Assembly (NCBI RefSeq): GCF_014650695.1
Contig: NZ_BMVL01000006.1
Coordinates: 186,001-250,000 of the forward strand
Direction of reading: 5' to 3'
Length of the DNA: 64,000 bases
Origin: Streptomyces avidinii
GTDB lineage: Bacteria; Actinomycetota; Actinomycetes; Streptomycetales; Streptomycetaceae
The stretch's first letter is position 1; each line of letters opens with the position of its first letter. The notes beneath the pieces are model-generated. The model made no database searches. It was given only the letters and a program-made list of their open reading frames with translations, and was not told where the DNA came from. A program made the translations under genes and the position numbers. Positions 25,626 to 34,579 of this stretch are shown here, in pieces.

Positions 25626-26590
25626 ATGTTGATCGACAGTGCGGCCATGGCCCCCGCCGAGCGGGCCGAGGCGATCCGCGAGGCCATTTGGGACAGCGTC
25701 GTACGGGTGGAGATCACGCATCAGCCGGACCCCCGCCTGATCCGCACCGTGGGTGCGATCAGCGCCGTCGGACCGCTGAAGGTCTGCTCGGTGCGTGCCA
25801 ATGCCACCACCATCCGCCGCACCCCCTCACTCGCCCGCGACGACCTGGAACCGAGCGTGTTCGTCGGGCTGCAGGTCACCGGTAGCAGCATGGTGGTCCA
25901 GGACGGCCGGGAGGCTCTCCTGGAACCCGGCGATCTGGCGCTCTACGACACCACCCGCCCCTACACCCTGCTCAACAGGGACGGGATCCACCAGCACTTC
26001 TTCCGCATTCCGCGTGCTGAACTGGCTCTGCCGGCAGCCGTGTTGCACCGTGCCACCGCGGTCCGCCTCAGTCGTCGAGACCCGCTGGCCGACCTCACCG
26101 CCACCTGCCTACGGCGCATCGCCCGTCTCCAGGCCCACCCCGCCCCCTCCTCCGTGCACGGCATGGACGCGGCGGGCCGGCCGGGCATCGAGCTGCTGCG
26201 TGCCCTCATCACGGCCCGGCTCGGCGACCACCGGAGCGCCTCCGAACCCCTGCACGACACCCTTCACCTGCGCATTCTGGAATACGCCCGCACCCACTTG
26301 GGCGACCACGACCTGACCCCGGCACGCATCGCGGCCCATCACCACATCTCGCGTCGCTGTCTGTACAACACCCTGTCGCGGGGCGGCGTCTGCCTGGGCG
26401 ACTGGATCCGGACGCAGCGCCTGGAACGCTGCCGTGACGAACTCGCGGCACCCGCCGCACGCCACCGACCGATCTCCGCCGTCGCCCGGCGCTGGGGCTT
26501 CCCGAACGCCGCCCACTTCAGCCGCATCTCAGACACGCCTACGGCCTCACCACGAGCGACTGGCGGGACCTGCACGCCGCGGCGCGGTGA
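25626..26590 (+). pseudogene. AraC-family regulator with a one-base frameshift near the 3' end
   Basis: The frame from ATG 25626 has an AraC-ligand-binding-like domain (VGLQVTGSSMVVQDGREA, LEPGDLALYDTTRPYTLL) and an AraC helix-turn-helix domain up to AAHFSRI. The expected ending is found in the next frame: RHAYGLTTSDWRDLHAAAR then TGA 26588-26590. One base is missing at about 26529-26530 (ATCTCAGACAC where ATC TTC AGA CAC is expected). Unshifted, the frame runs on to 26681 with an unrelated tail. The second recognition helix is partly lost, so DNA binding is probably impaired. Confidence 0.85.
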
Positions 26591-26605
26591 GCCTGCCCCG
26601 TACGC

Positions 26606-27530
26606 TCAGGCGTCCCCGCCGACGGCCGGGACGGTGGGGCGCACCCGGTGGCGCCGCCACTCGCTCGGGGTGACCCCGTAGGCCGCCCGGAAGCGCCTGG
26701 TGAAGTGACTGGGGCTGATGAAGCCGCAACGGCTTGCCACGGCGGAAACGGGCAGTGCCGCGTGGCGGGGCGAAGCCAGCAATCGGCACGCGGCCTCCAA
26801 TCGCTCCCCGATGAGCCACTGTTCGAGACGGATTCCCGCGCGACCGAGCACCACGTACAACTGCCGCTTGGATATGGCGTGTTCCACCGCGATGCGTTCG
26901 GGGCCGAGATCGGGATCGGCGAGGTGGCGACGCGCGTAGGCCATGATCCGGGCCACCAGGGAACTGTCCATGGCCGCTCTGGTACGCCGGTCCCGCTCGT
27001 CGTGCGCCGCCGACGTCAGGAGGGCCCGCACGAGCTCGGTGGTGGCGTTCGCAAGGGCAGCGGCTCCGGGGTCCTCCTCCAGTCGGCCCGGATCCCGCCA
27101 GAGCGCTCGCAGGTGCCCCAGGAGCAGGTCGTGCAAGGGGCTGGCCCGCAGCTGAACGGAAGCCCGCAGCACTGTGTCGACCGGCACCCCAGATACTCCA
27201 TGTCCATGGTGATGGCCTGCGAGGCACCGTAACCGGACCAGCCGTAGGCGCGCGGCGCGAGCTCGTGGAACACACAGATGTCCTCCGGCCCCAGGACGAA
27301 CCGCCCGCCCGCCTGCTCGGCTCGGTGGACGCCCCTGGTCTGGAGGGAGACCGAGACCACCGGACGCTCCCGGTGCCCGCGCACGTGCCGCGCCGTCCGC
27401 CGGACCTCGAAGCCCGAGCACCGCACGTCGAAGAGGTCCAGCCCGCCCACCCGCCATCCTTCGATCCGGGCGCGCATCCCCGCTTCGGGCTCTTCGTGAA
27501 CGATGTCGTCCTGCAACTGCTGTTGAGCTA
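26606..27530 (-). pseudogene. Second AraC-family regulator, frameshifted and 5'-damaged
   Basis: The C-terminal frame (26606 to about 27190) carries a good AraC domain: IAVEHAISKRQLYVVL and VASRCGFISPSHFTRRFRAAYG. The N-terminal ligand-binding part continues in another frame (RARIEGWRVGGLDLFDV, then GPEDICVFHELAPRAYGW, ending AITMDMEYLG). The switch falls in a GGGG run at 27187-27190, one G short. No start codon is evident at the N-terminal side, where the sequence meets the amidohydrolase fragment. It is convergent with, and of the same family as, the first frameshifted AraC gene. Confidence 0.8.
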
Positions 27531-27629
27531 CTTGGCGTTCGGTGCCCGCGATGTGCTGGCGGCGACGCTCATGGCCTGTTTTTCGGGACTGTGGCTGCGA
27601 GAGACTGGCTGCCGATGGACTCTTCCCGG

Positions 27630-28378
27630 CCGGCAACAACTGGTTGTTCGACCACGCCGAGACCGTATCCGCCGGGAACCTGGAGCGGATCGCGGCGCTG
27701 GGCGGCGGGATCAGCGTGCAGAACCGGATGCCGTTCCAGGGCACGGCCTTCGCACAGCGCTACGGGGCCGAGGCCGCCGCTCTCGCCCCGCCCGTCACCG
27801 ACATGCTGCGACACGGTCTGCCCGTCGCAGCGGGCACCGACGCCACGCGCGTCTCCTCGTACAACCCGTGGGTGGCCCTGCACTGGCTGGTCACCGGTCG
27901 GACCGTCGGCGGTGCGACCCTGCGCCCGGCCGGGCAACGGGTCTCGCGCGAACAGGCCCTGGAGCTGTACACCCTCGGCGGGGCGCGGCTCACTGGCGAG
28001 GAAGAACACAAGGGCGTCCTCGGCGAAGACCGGTTCGCGGATTTCGCCGTCCTGTCCCACGACTACTTCGCCGTTCCGGCCGATGACATCCCGCACATCG
28101 AGTCCCTGCTGACCGTGGCCGGCGGCCGGATCGTGTATGCCGCCGGTGAGTACGAGGGCCTGGACGAGACCCTTCCGCCGGTCAGCCCCGAGTGGGGCCC
28201 GGTTGCACACCTCGGCGGCTACCAGGCTTCGCCGCCGCCCTCGGTGGCCGGCGCCCGCCAGGCCGATCTGCTGGCGGAGGCGGTCGCCGCCTCCGAGCAG
28301 CACCGCCGTTGGAGGGCCGCGCGCGGCTTCGCCCCGGAGGAGCCGCCCGCCTTCCTCGATCCGTGCTTCGTCCTCTGA
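27630..28378 (+). pseudogene. YtcJ-like amidohydrolase, C-terminal half only
   Basis: From about 27645 the frame reads as the C-terminal half of a YtcJ-type amidohydrolase: FDHAETVSAGNLERIAALGG, ISVQNRMPFQG, GLPVAAGTDATRVSSYNPW and LYTLGGARLTGEEEHKGVL. The N-terminal half with the first metal ligands (usually some 300 residues) is absent and replaced by sequence next to the AraC remnant. Residues before 27630 in this frame are not family-like. It cannot encode a complete metal site. Confidence 0.85.
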
Positions 28379-28451
28379 CCCGCCCGCACACCCGCCCACA
28401 TACCCGGTCCCTTCCGCTTCCCACACCGTTCGCCTCCGAGAGGAACCCCTC

Positions 28452-28799
28452 ATGTCCGACTTCAACTTCGACCTCGACGCCGTCACCGCCGCGCCCAGCC
28501 GCGATCTGCTCACCCCCGACAACGCGATGATGCTGTTCGTCGACCACCAGCCGCAGATGTTCTTCGGCGCCGCCAGCACCGACCGCGTCGCCGTCATCAA
28601 CGCGACGGTGGGCCTGGCCAAGGCCGCCCGGGTCTTCGACGTACCCGTCGTACTGTCCACCGTGGCCGCCGAGTCCTTCTCCGGACCGATCCTGCCGCAG
28701 CTGCGCGAGGTCTTCCCCAAGCACGACGTCATCGACCGGACCTCGACACCGCCTCCGCCGACCGCGGACCGCGGACCGCGGACCGCGGACCGCTGCTGA
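28452..28799 (+). pseudogene. Isochorismatase-family hydrolase, 3'-truncated
   Basis: It starts well (ATG 28452, upstream GAGAGGA) and reads as an isochorismatase-like cysteine hydrolase: MMLFVDHQPQMFFG with the catalytic Asp, then VPVVLSTVAAESFSGPILPQ. After FPKHDVIDRTS the family-like sequence stops, about 100 residues before the expected end, so the lysine and cysteine of the catalytic triad are missing. The break falls in a run of GACCGCG repeats, beyond which the tail of another enzyme begins. Confidence 0.85.
28760..28793. repeat. GACCGCG 7-bp tandem repeat at a gene-fusion junction
   Basis: Almost five uninterrupted copies, lying exactly between the truncated isochorismatase and the alpha/beta-hydrolase tail. 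Probably the scar or the substrate of the deletion that joined them. Confidence 0.9.
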
Positions 28800-28999
28800 T
28801 CATCTCCGGCGAGAAGGACCACACCGTCCCCTGGGCCATCGCCCATGCCTCCTACAAGAAGCAGGCCCACAACGCGCACGCGGTCACGGAGATCACCGAG
28901 GTTCCCGGCCGCGGCCACTCCCTGACCATCGACCACGGCTGGCGCGAGGTCGCCGACGCCGCCCTCGCCTTCGTCCGCCGGTTCACCGACCCGACATAG
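28793..28999 (+). pseudogene. Alpha/beta-hydrolase, C-terminal remnant
   Basis: A frame ending at TAG 28997-28999 reads LLIISGEKDHTVPWAIAHAS, then EVPGRGHSLTIDHGWREVAD. These hold the acid (GEKDHTVP) and histidine (RGHSL) regions of an alpha/beta hydrolase. The nucleophile half is gone. It overlaps the end of the isochorismatase frame, but in a different frame, so no fused protein is made. Confidence 0.85.
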
Positions 29000-29183
29000 C
29001 GGAGCGGCACGCGCCGGGGACCCGAGGCCCTGCTGCCGCCGCCACGGTCCGGGTCCGACCCGCCGGATCGCGTCCCGCACCGCGTCCCGGCGGGTCACCG
29101 CAGTACCGCACATCCACCGCCGCGCTCCCGCACAGGGGCCGGCACGGCCGTGCGTTCGGCGAACCCGCCGTACCCTGAAGCCC

Positions 29184-30140
29184 GTGCCGCGCTCCCGCCT
29201 CCACCGTGTCGCCGTCCTCGTCCTCGAGGGCGCCAAGCCGCTCGACGTCGGTATCCCCGCGCAGGTGTTCACGACGCGCGCCAGCATGCCGTACGAGGTG
29301 CGGGTGTGCGGGGCGGCGCCCGGTCTCGTGACCGGCGGCGACGGGCTCTCGTACCACGTCACGCACGGGCTCGACACGCTGGCCTGGGCCGACATCGTCT
29401 TCGTACCCGGCTACCGCTTCCCCGACCGCGAGGACCCGCCGCGGGCGGTGATCGACGCGCTGATCGCCGCCCACGAGCGGGGCGCGCGGCTCGCCGCCAT
29501 CTCGACGGGTGCCTTCGCGCTCGCCGCCACGGGCCTGCTCGACGGCAAGCGGGCCACGACCCACTGGCACTACGCGCGGGCGCTGGCGGCGAAGCATCCG
29601 CACATCCGCCTCGACGAGAACGTCCTGTTCGTCGACGAGGGCAGCGTACTGACGTCGGCCGGCGCCGCCTCGGGCATCGACCTGTGCCTGCACATCCTGC
29701 GCCGCGACCTCGGGGTGGCCGCCTCGAACCACGCGGCCCGGCGCCTGGTCGCGGCCCCGTACCGCAGCGGCGGCCAGGCGCAGTACGTGCCGCGCAGCGT
29801 CCCCGAGCCGCTCGGCGAGCGGTTCGCCGCAACCCGTGAGTGGGCGCTGCACCGGCTGGGCGAGCCGCTCACCCTGGAGGCGCTCGCCCAGCACGCGGGC
29901 GTATCGCCCCGTACGTTCTCGCGGCGCTTCGCCGAGGACACCGGGTACACGCCGATGCAGTGGGTCATGCGGGCCCGCATCGACGTGGCGCGTGAGCTGC
30001 TGGAGCGCTCGGAGCGCAGTGTCGAGCAGATCGCCGACGATGTCGGCCTCGGCACCGGCGCGAATCTGCGCCTGCACTTCCACCGCATCCTGGGCACCAC
30101 TCCGACGGAGTACCGGCGCACCTTCACCCAGGGCGTATAG
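29184..30140 (+). CDS. GlxA-family (DJ-1/PfpI-AraC) transcriptional regulator
   Basis: 318 residues. The DJ-1/PfpI-like domain (residues 6-170) has LAAISTGAFALAATGLLDG, in which the position of the usual cysteine is Thr-Gly, so it is a sensor rather than an enzyme. The AraC domain has LTLEALAQHAGVSPRTFSRRF and VEQIADDVGLGTGANLRLHF. It starts with GTG, with TACCCT about 10 bp upstream, suggesting a leaderless transcript. The GAPDH gene follows 126 bp downstream on the same strand and may be a target. Confidence 0.87.
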   Translation: MPRSRLHRVAVLVLEGAKPLDVGIPAQVFTTRASMPYEVRVCGAAPGLVTGGDGLSYHVTHGLDTLAWADIVFVPGYRFPDREDPPRAVIDALIAAHERGARLAAISTGAFALAATGLLDGKRATTHWHYARALAAKHPHIRLDENVLFVDEGSVLTSAGAASGIDLCLHILRRDLGVAASNHAARRLVAAPYRSGGQAQYVPRSVPEPLGERFAATREWALHRLGEPLTLEALAQHAGVSPRTFSRRFAEDTGYTPMQWVMRARIDVARELLERSERSVEQIADDVGLGTGANLRLHFHRILGTTPTEYRRTFTQGV

Positions 30141-30266
30141 CCCGCACCGGCCCGAGGGGGCTCGCCTCTCGGACGTGGCGAGATCCTTACGAACCATGGC
30201 GATCTCGCCGCTGTCGGGGACACGGAGCGGGGGCGAACCTGGTGGCGAACGAAAGGGACATCGCTC

Positions 30267-31265
30267 ATGACTCGCATTGCCATCAACGGATTCGGCCGCA
30301 TCGGACGCAACGTGCTGCGCGCGCTCCTGGAGCGCGAGACGGACCTCGAGGTCGTCGCCGTCAACGACCTGACGGAGCCCGCCACCCTCGCGCGGCTGCT
30401 GGCCTTCGACACCACCTCCGGCCGGCTCGGCCGCCCGGTGACCGTCGAGGGCAACGTGCTCGTCGTCGACGGCCACCGCATCACGGTGCTCGCCGAGCGG
30501 GAGCCGGAGCAGCTGCCCTGGGCCGAGCTCGGTGTCGACCTCGTCCTGGAGGCGACCGGTCGCTTCACCTCGGCCGAGGCCGCCCGTGGCCACATCAAGG
30601 CGGGTGCGCGGAAGGTACTGGTCAGCGCGCCGTCCGACGGCGCCGACGTGACGCTCGCGTTCGGTGTGAACACCGACGCCTACGACCCGGCGCTGCACAC
30701 GATCGTCTCGAACGCGTCCTGCACGACCAACGCGCTGGCCCCGCTGGCCGCCGTACTGGACGACCTCGCCGGCATCGAGCACGGCTTCATGACCACAGTG
30801 CACGCCTACACGCAGGAGCAGAACCTGCAGGACGGCCCGCACCGCGACCCGCGTCGCGCCCGCGCCGCCGGCGTCAACATCGTGCCGACCTCGACCGGAG
30901 CCGCGAAGGCGATCGGCCTGGTGCTGCCGCAGCTCGACGGCAAGCTGTCGGGGGACTCGATCCGGGTGCCGGTCCCGGTGGGTTCGATCGTCGAGCTCAA
31001 CACCACCGTCGCCCGCGAGGTGACGCGCGAGGAGATCCTCGAGGCGTACCGCGCCGCGGCTCAGGGGCCGCTGGCCGGCGTACTGGAGTACTCCGAGGAC
31101 CCGCTGGTGTCCTCCGACATCACGGGCAACCCCGCATCGTCGATCTTCGACTCGGAGCTCACCCGCGTCGACGGCCGCCACGTCAAGGTGGTCGCCTGGT
31201 ACGACAACGAGTGGGGCTTCTCGAACCGCGTGATCGACACGCTCACCCTCCTCGCCGCCGGCTGA
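30267..31265 (+). CDS. gap: Type I glyceraldehyde-3-phosphate dehydrogenase
   Basis: 332 residues. The NAD-binding start is IAINGFGRIGRNVLRAL, with ND at the end of beta-2 (NAD preference), the active-site cysteine C152 in SNASCTTNALAP, the S-loop region ending VPTSTGAAKAIG and the final WYDNEWGFSNRVIDTL. It oxidises glyceraldehyde 3-phosphate to 1,3-bisphosphoglycerate in glycolysis. No pgk or tpi follows, and LLAFDTTSGRL differs from the housekeeping type, so this is probably a second GAPDH. The start is preceded by GAAAGG. Confidence 0.93.
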   Translation: MTRIAINGFGRIGRNVLRALLERETDLEVVAVNDLTEPATLARLLAFDTTSGRLGRPVTVEGNVLVVDGHRITVLAEREPEQLPWAELGVDLVLEATGRFTSAEAARGHIKAGARKVLVSAPSDGADVTLAFGVNTDAYDPALHTIVSNASCTTNALAPLAAVLDDLAGIEHGFMTTVHAYTQEQNLQDGPHRDPRRARAAGVNIVPTSTGAAKAIGLVLPQLDGKLSGDSIRVPVPVGSIVELNTTVAREVTREEILEAYRAAAQGPLAGVLEYSEDPLVSSDITGNPASSIFDSELTRVDGRHVKVVAWYDNEWGFSNRVIDTLTLLAAG

Positions 31266-31299
31266 ACCGCCGGTTGAACCTCCGGTTGAACCTCGGGCC

Positions 31300-31359
31300 G
31301 ATCCGCGAGTCGACCCGCGAGTCGATCCGCGAGTCGATCCGCGAGTCGATCCGCGAGTC
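31300..31359. repeat. 12-bp tandem repeat downstream of gap
   Basis: Five copies of GATCCGCGAGTC (the second with one change), starting 35 bp after the gap stop codon. Just before it, CCGGTTGAACCT is itself partly repeated. Copies contain the palindromic core TCCGCGA. Confidence 0.95.
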
Positions 31360-31388
31360 GATGTGCGGGCGGCCCCGGGCCGGGCGGT

Positions 31389-31571
31389 TCAGAGGTTGTC
31401 CCAGATCCTGTGCCAGAAGTTGGCGCGCACGTCGCTGATCCAGTGGCGGGTGTTGCAGTGCAGCTTGCGCACCACCGGGAAGGGCTGCGGTACGGGACGC
31501 CCGCACCACTGGCACGGCTTCGTGCGCCGTGCGGGCCGGCCCGGCGCCTGCGCGCGGTTGGTCTCGGTCAT
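31389..31571 (-). CDS. Small zinc-ribbon-like protein
   Basis: 60 residues. It contains CQWCGRPVPQP and a further cysteine 16 residues on, so at most three cysteines plus a histidine (LHCNTRH) could hold zinc. The C-terminus is aromatic and basic (WISDVRANFWHRIWDNL). No function is known. It lies between gap and the MFS gene, same strand as the latter. Confidence 0.5.
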   Translation of the reverse strand: MTETNRAQAPGRPARRTKPCQWCGRPVPQPFPVVRKLHCNTRHWISDVRANFWHRIWDNL

Positions 31572-31654
31572 GGTCACAGTGAACCGACCGGCCGCGCGCG
31601 GCGCCTCGGCGTACGTACTCGGCCCGCCCGGGCTTCCGTACTCATGCTGCGCGC

Positions 31655-33142
31655 TCAGCGCATGCGGGGCAGGCGGAGGCTGAGCAGAACGGTCAGCGCG
31701 ATGAGGCCGAGCTGTACGAGCAGGGTGGTGGACACGGCCTCGCGCACACCCGCCGTCGGGACCAGTGCGAGGAAGAGACTTCCCAGCGTGGCGACGCCGA
31801 TCGCCACGGCGGACTGCTGGGCGGTGATCATGACACCGCCGCCCGCCCCCGCCCGGTCGGCGGGCACGTCCGAGAGCATCAGGCGCATCAGCACGGGCAT
31901 TTGGAAGCCCTGGCCCAGTCCTGCCAGGGCAACGCCCGGAGTGAGCGCGGCCGGGCCGAGGTCCGGCCAGCCCTGGCGGAGGGTGACCAGCAGGAGAGCG
32001 ATCCCGGCCGCCTGGATGACACCGCCGGCGGTGACGATCCGGCTGCCGAAGCGGGTGATCAGGCGCGGCCCGGCGAGCGCGGCCCCGAAGAAGGCCACCG
32101 CCATCGGCGCCAGCGCCAGTCCGGCCTGCACCGGGCCCATGCCCAGGCCCTGTTGGAGGGTCACGGCGAGGACGAACATGAAGCCGCCGAACCCGATCGA
32201 GAACGGCAGCAGCAGCATCAGGCCGCGCCGCAGCGACTCCAGCCTCAGCAGGCTCGGCGGCACCAGCGGGATACGGCCGAGGCGGTCGGCCCGGCGCTCG
32301 GTGAAGTAGAACGCGGCGGCCGCGACCGGGAACACCCCGAGCGAGATCCAGGTCCACAGCGGCCAGCCCGCGGCCCGCCCCTCGGTCAGCGGCAGCAGCA
32401 GCGAAACCAGGGACAGCGCGAGCAGCAGGGTGCCCGGCACGTCCACGGCGGCGGGCCGGCCCGCGCGGGTGTCCGGGACCGAGCGCACGGCCAGGACCAG
32501 TCCCAGGATCACCACCGGTACGTTGACCAGGAACACCGCGCGCCACCCGGTGCCACCGAGGTCCGCGGCGACCAGGACGCCGCCCAGGATCTGCCCGGCG
32601 ACCATGGACAGGCCGCCGGTGGCTCCGTACAGGCTCATGGCCCGGGCCCGGCGCGGGCCCTCGGTGGTGGCCTGGATGGTGGCGAGCACCTGCGGCAGCA
32701 TGAGCGCGGAGGCCGCGCCCTGCGCCACGCGGGCGGCGACCAGGGTCCAGGCGTTCGGGGCGAGGCCGCAGGCGAGCGAGGTGACGCCGAAGGCGGCCAT
32801 GCCGACGAGGAAGAGCCGGCGCCGGCCGAGGCTGTCGCCGACACGCCCGCCGAGGACCAGCAGGACGGCGTACGCGACGCCGTAGCCGCCGATGACCAGT
32901 TCCAGGAGGGCCGGGCCGGCCGAGAGGTCGTGCTCGATGGAGGGCAGCGCGACGTTGACGATGAAGAAGTCGATCAGGGGCAGGGCCGCGCCCAGGAGCA
33001 CGGTGAACAGGCCCAGGCCGCCCAGGTGGGGCGCCGCGGCGGTGTGTGCGGGGGTGCTGCGTGCAGGGGTGGAGCGCGCAGGAGTGCTGCGTACAGGCGT
33101 GTCGCCTACAGGAGTTTGGGTCACCCTCCGACAGTCGTGCAC
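31655..33142 (-). CDS. MFS drug exporter, DHA2 (14-TM) type
   Basis: 495 residues with about 14 hydrophobic segments. Motif A-like GGRVGDSLGRRRLFLVG lies between TM2 and TM3, and GATGGLSMVAGQILGGVL is the antiporter motif C region. Proton-driven export of a hydrophobic drug or metabolite across the cytoplasmic membrane is expected. The N-terminus carries an odd Ser-Thr-Pro repeat (RSTPARSTPARSTPA). The longest reading starts at GTG 33142; a later GTG 24 bases on is possible. It is divergent from an XRE regulator, with repeats between. Confidence 0.88.
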   Translation of the reverse strand: MHDCRRVTQTPVGDTPVRSTPARSTPARSTPAHTAAAPHLGGLGLFTVLLGAALPLIDFFIVNVALPSIEHDLSAGPALLELVIGGYGVAYAVLLVLGGRVGDSLGRRRLFLVGMAAFGVTSLACGLAPNAWTLVAARVAQGAASALMLPQVLATIQATTEGPRRARAMSLYGATGGLSMVAGQILGGVLVAADLGGTGWRAVFLVNVPVVILGLVLAVRSVPDTRAGRPAAVDVPGTLLLALSLVSLLLPLTEGRAAGWPLWTWISLGVFPVAAAAFYFTERRADRLGRIPLVPPSLLRLESLRRGLMLLLPFSIGFGGFMFVLAVTLQQGLGMGPVQAGLALAPMAVAFFGAALAGPRLITRFGSRIVTAGGVIQAAGIALLLVTLRQGWPDLGPAALTPGVALAGLGQGFQMPVLMRLMLSDVPADRAGAGGGVMITAQQSAVAIGVATLGSLFLALVPTAGVREAVSTTLLVQLGLIALTVLLSLRLPRMR

Positions 33143-33150
33143 CTGCCTGG

Positions 33151-33192
33151 CGGGTACCAGAGTGCGCTTATCCGGGTACCAGGACTACCTGG
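33151..33192. promoter_or_regulatory. Candidate operators between MFS exporter and XRE regulator
   Basis: CGGGTACCAG occurs at 33151-33160 and again at 33173-33182, 22 bp apart (two helical turns). The second copy overlaps the dyad CCAGG-ACTA-CCTGG at 33179-33192. Both sit in the 82-bp divergent promoter region. Confidence 0.5.
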
Positions 33193-33224
33193 CAACAGGA
33201 TGAGCGGTGCGGCAGGCTGGAGGC

Positions 33225-34094
33225 ATGACCACTGTGGCTCCTGGAAGCGACGTCCGCCGGCACGAACTGGCCGAGTTCCTGCGCACCCGCCGTGAGCGGA
33301 TCACCCCCGAGCAGGTCGGACTCGTACGCGGACCGCGCCGGCGTACGCCGGGGCTGCGCCGCGAGGAGGTCGCGCACCTGTCGTCGGTGGGCGTGACCTG
33401 GTACACGTGGCTGGAGCAGGCGCGCGACATCCAGGTGTCGGCGCAGGTGCTGGACTCGGTCGCGCGGGCGCTGCTGCTCGACGTGAGCGAGCGCGAGCAC
33501 CTGTTCGCGCTGGCCGGGAGCCTGGACCCGGCGCCGCCCGCGGCCTGCCCCAGTGTGACGCCGGCGGTGCGGGCGTTGCTCGACCAGTTGGGCCCCATCC
33601 CGGCGTGCGTCCAGAACAGCCGCTACGACGCCGTGGCGTACAACGCCACGTACGGTCGGCTGCTCTGCGATCTGGACAGCAGGCCGCCGGAGGACCGCAA
33701 CTGCATGTGGCTCGCCTTCACGGATCCCGAATGGCGGGAGGCGGTGGTCGATCTGCCGAGTACGCACCGGATCATGGCGGCGAGGTTCCGGGCGGCGATG
33801 GCCGAGCACCTGGCGGAGCCGGCGTGGACGACGCTGCTGGCCCGGCTGGAGGGGGCGTCGGCGGAGTTCCGGGAGGTGTGGGCGCGGCACGAGGTGGTCG
33901 GGGGGCAGGTCTCGAAGGCGAAGTACATCCGCAACGCGCACGTGGGCATGCTGCACGTGGAGCACACCAACCTGTGGCTCGGCCCGAGGACCGGGCCGAG
34001 GCTCGTGACGTACGTGCCGCTGGACGAGGAGACGCGGGAACGGCTGGAGGCGCTGGCGGAACTGGCCGGCGCCAGGGTTCCCGTGTCGGTCTGA
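33225..34094 (+). CDS. XRE-family regulator with MmyB-type ligand-binding domain
   Basis: 289 residues. The N-terminal helix-turn-helix (10-75) has RRTPGLRREEVAHLSSVGVTWYTWLEQ, characteristic of the actinobacterial MmyB-like group. The C-terminal MmyB ligand-binding PAS-like domain has YDAVAYNATYGRLL and LWLGPRTGPRLVTYVPL. Members bind fatty acids or similar and often repress an adjacent exporter or reductase. GGAGG precedes ATG 33225. It is divergent from the MFS exporter, which is the probable target. Confidence 0.9.
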   Translation: MTTVAPGSDVRRHELAEFLRTRRERITPEQVGLVRGPRRRTPGLRREEVAHLSSVGVTWYTWLEQARDIQVSAQVLDSVARALLLDVSEREHLFALAGSLDPAPPAACPSVTPAVRALLDQLGPIPACVQNSRYDAVAYNATYGRLLCDLDSRPPEDRNCMWLAFTDPEWREAVVDLPSTHRIMAARFRAAMAEHLAEPAWTTLLARLEGASAEFREVWARHEVVGGQVSKAKYIRNAHVGMLHVEHTNLWLGPRTGPRLVTYVPLDEETRERLEALAELAGARVPVSV

Positions 34095-34122
34095 CGCTCT
34101 GACGAATCGGCCGCGGTCGTCA

Positions 34123-34476
34123 TCACCCCAGGAGTGCCGAGGCGAACCACACGGCCACCAGCGGCAGCATCGTGGCCACCGCGCCGAGCACGACCCCGGT
34201 CCGCGCCCGGCGGCGGGCCGTTCCCCCGTCGTCCTGCGGGCCCCGCAGGTGCCGCAGGTCGAGCAGACCGAGGACGACCGCGAGGATCGCCACGGGGAGA
34301 ACGAAGTAGACGGGCCCGAAGCGGAGCCACGCCGGGAGTCCCTCGGGCAGGAAGGGGCAGCCGATCATCGCGACGGTTGCGGCGCCCGTAACGAGAGGCA
34401 CCCAGCCGCTCGGCCGCGGGCCCGTCTCCGGTGCTCGCTGCTGGCTCTCTTCCGTCTCCTGCTTCACAAAGCTCAT
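34123..34476 (-). CDS. Small membrane protein of unknown function
   Basis: 117 residues with three hydrophobic segments (about 28-42, 53-71 and 92-114), a charged Gln/Glu-rich N-terminus and a basic cytoplasmic loop (RRRARTG). It resembles DUF4190-like small membrane proteins in length and layout, but I would not assign the family firmly. It is convergent with the XRE gene. Confidence 0.55.
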   Translation of the reverse strand: MSFVKQETEESQQRAPETGPRPSGWVPLVTGAATVAMIGCPFLPEGLPAWLRFGPVYFVLPVAILAVVLGLLDLRHLRGPQDDGGTARRRARTGVVLGAVATMLPLVAVWFASALLG

Positions 34477-34579
34477 GGCCCGCAGGCTAGTCGGGCGGGG
34501 AGCGGCTGCGCCTGGGCGCAGGTACTCAGATCTCCGTGAGCAGCAGTACCGGGGCCCGGCAAGATCCGGAAGAGACGGC

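Noticed and set aside
28983..31181. 732-codon minus-strand open frame opposite the GlxA-type and gap genes
   Set aside because: Low-complexity Arg/Val/Gly/Asp composition, no motif, and it lies antisense to two well-recognised genes. High GC creates such frames.
31300..31359. Regularly spaced 12-bp repeats considered as a CRISPR array
   Set aside because: Repeats are contiguous without spacers and far too short; no cas genes in the window.
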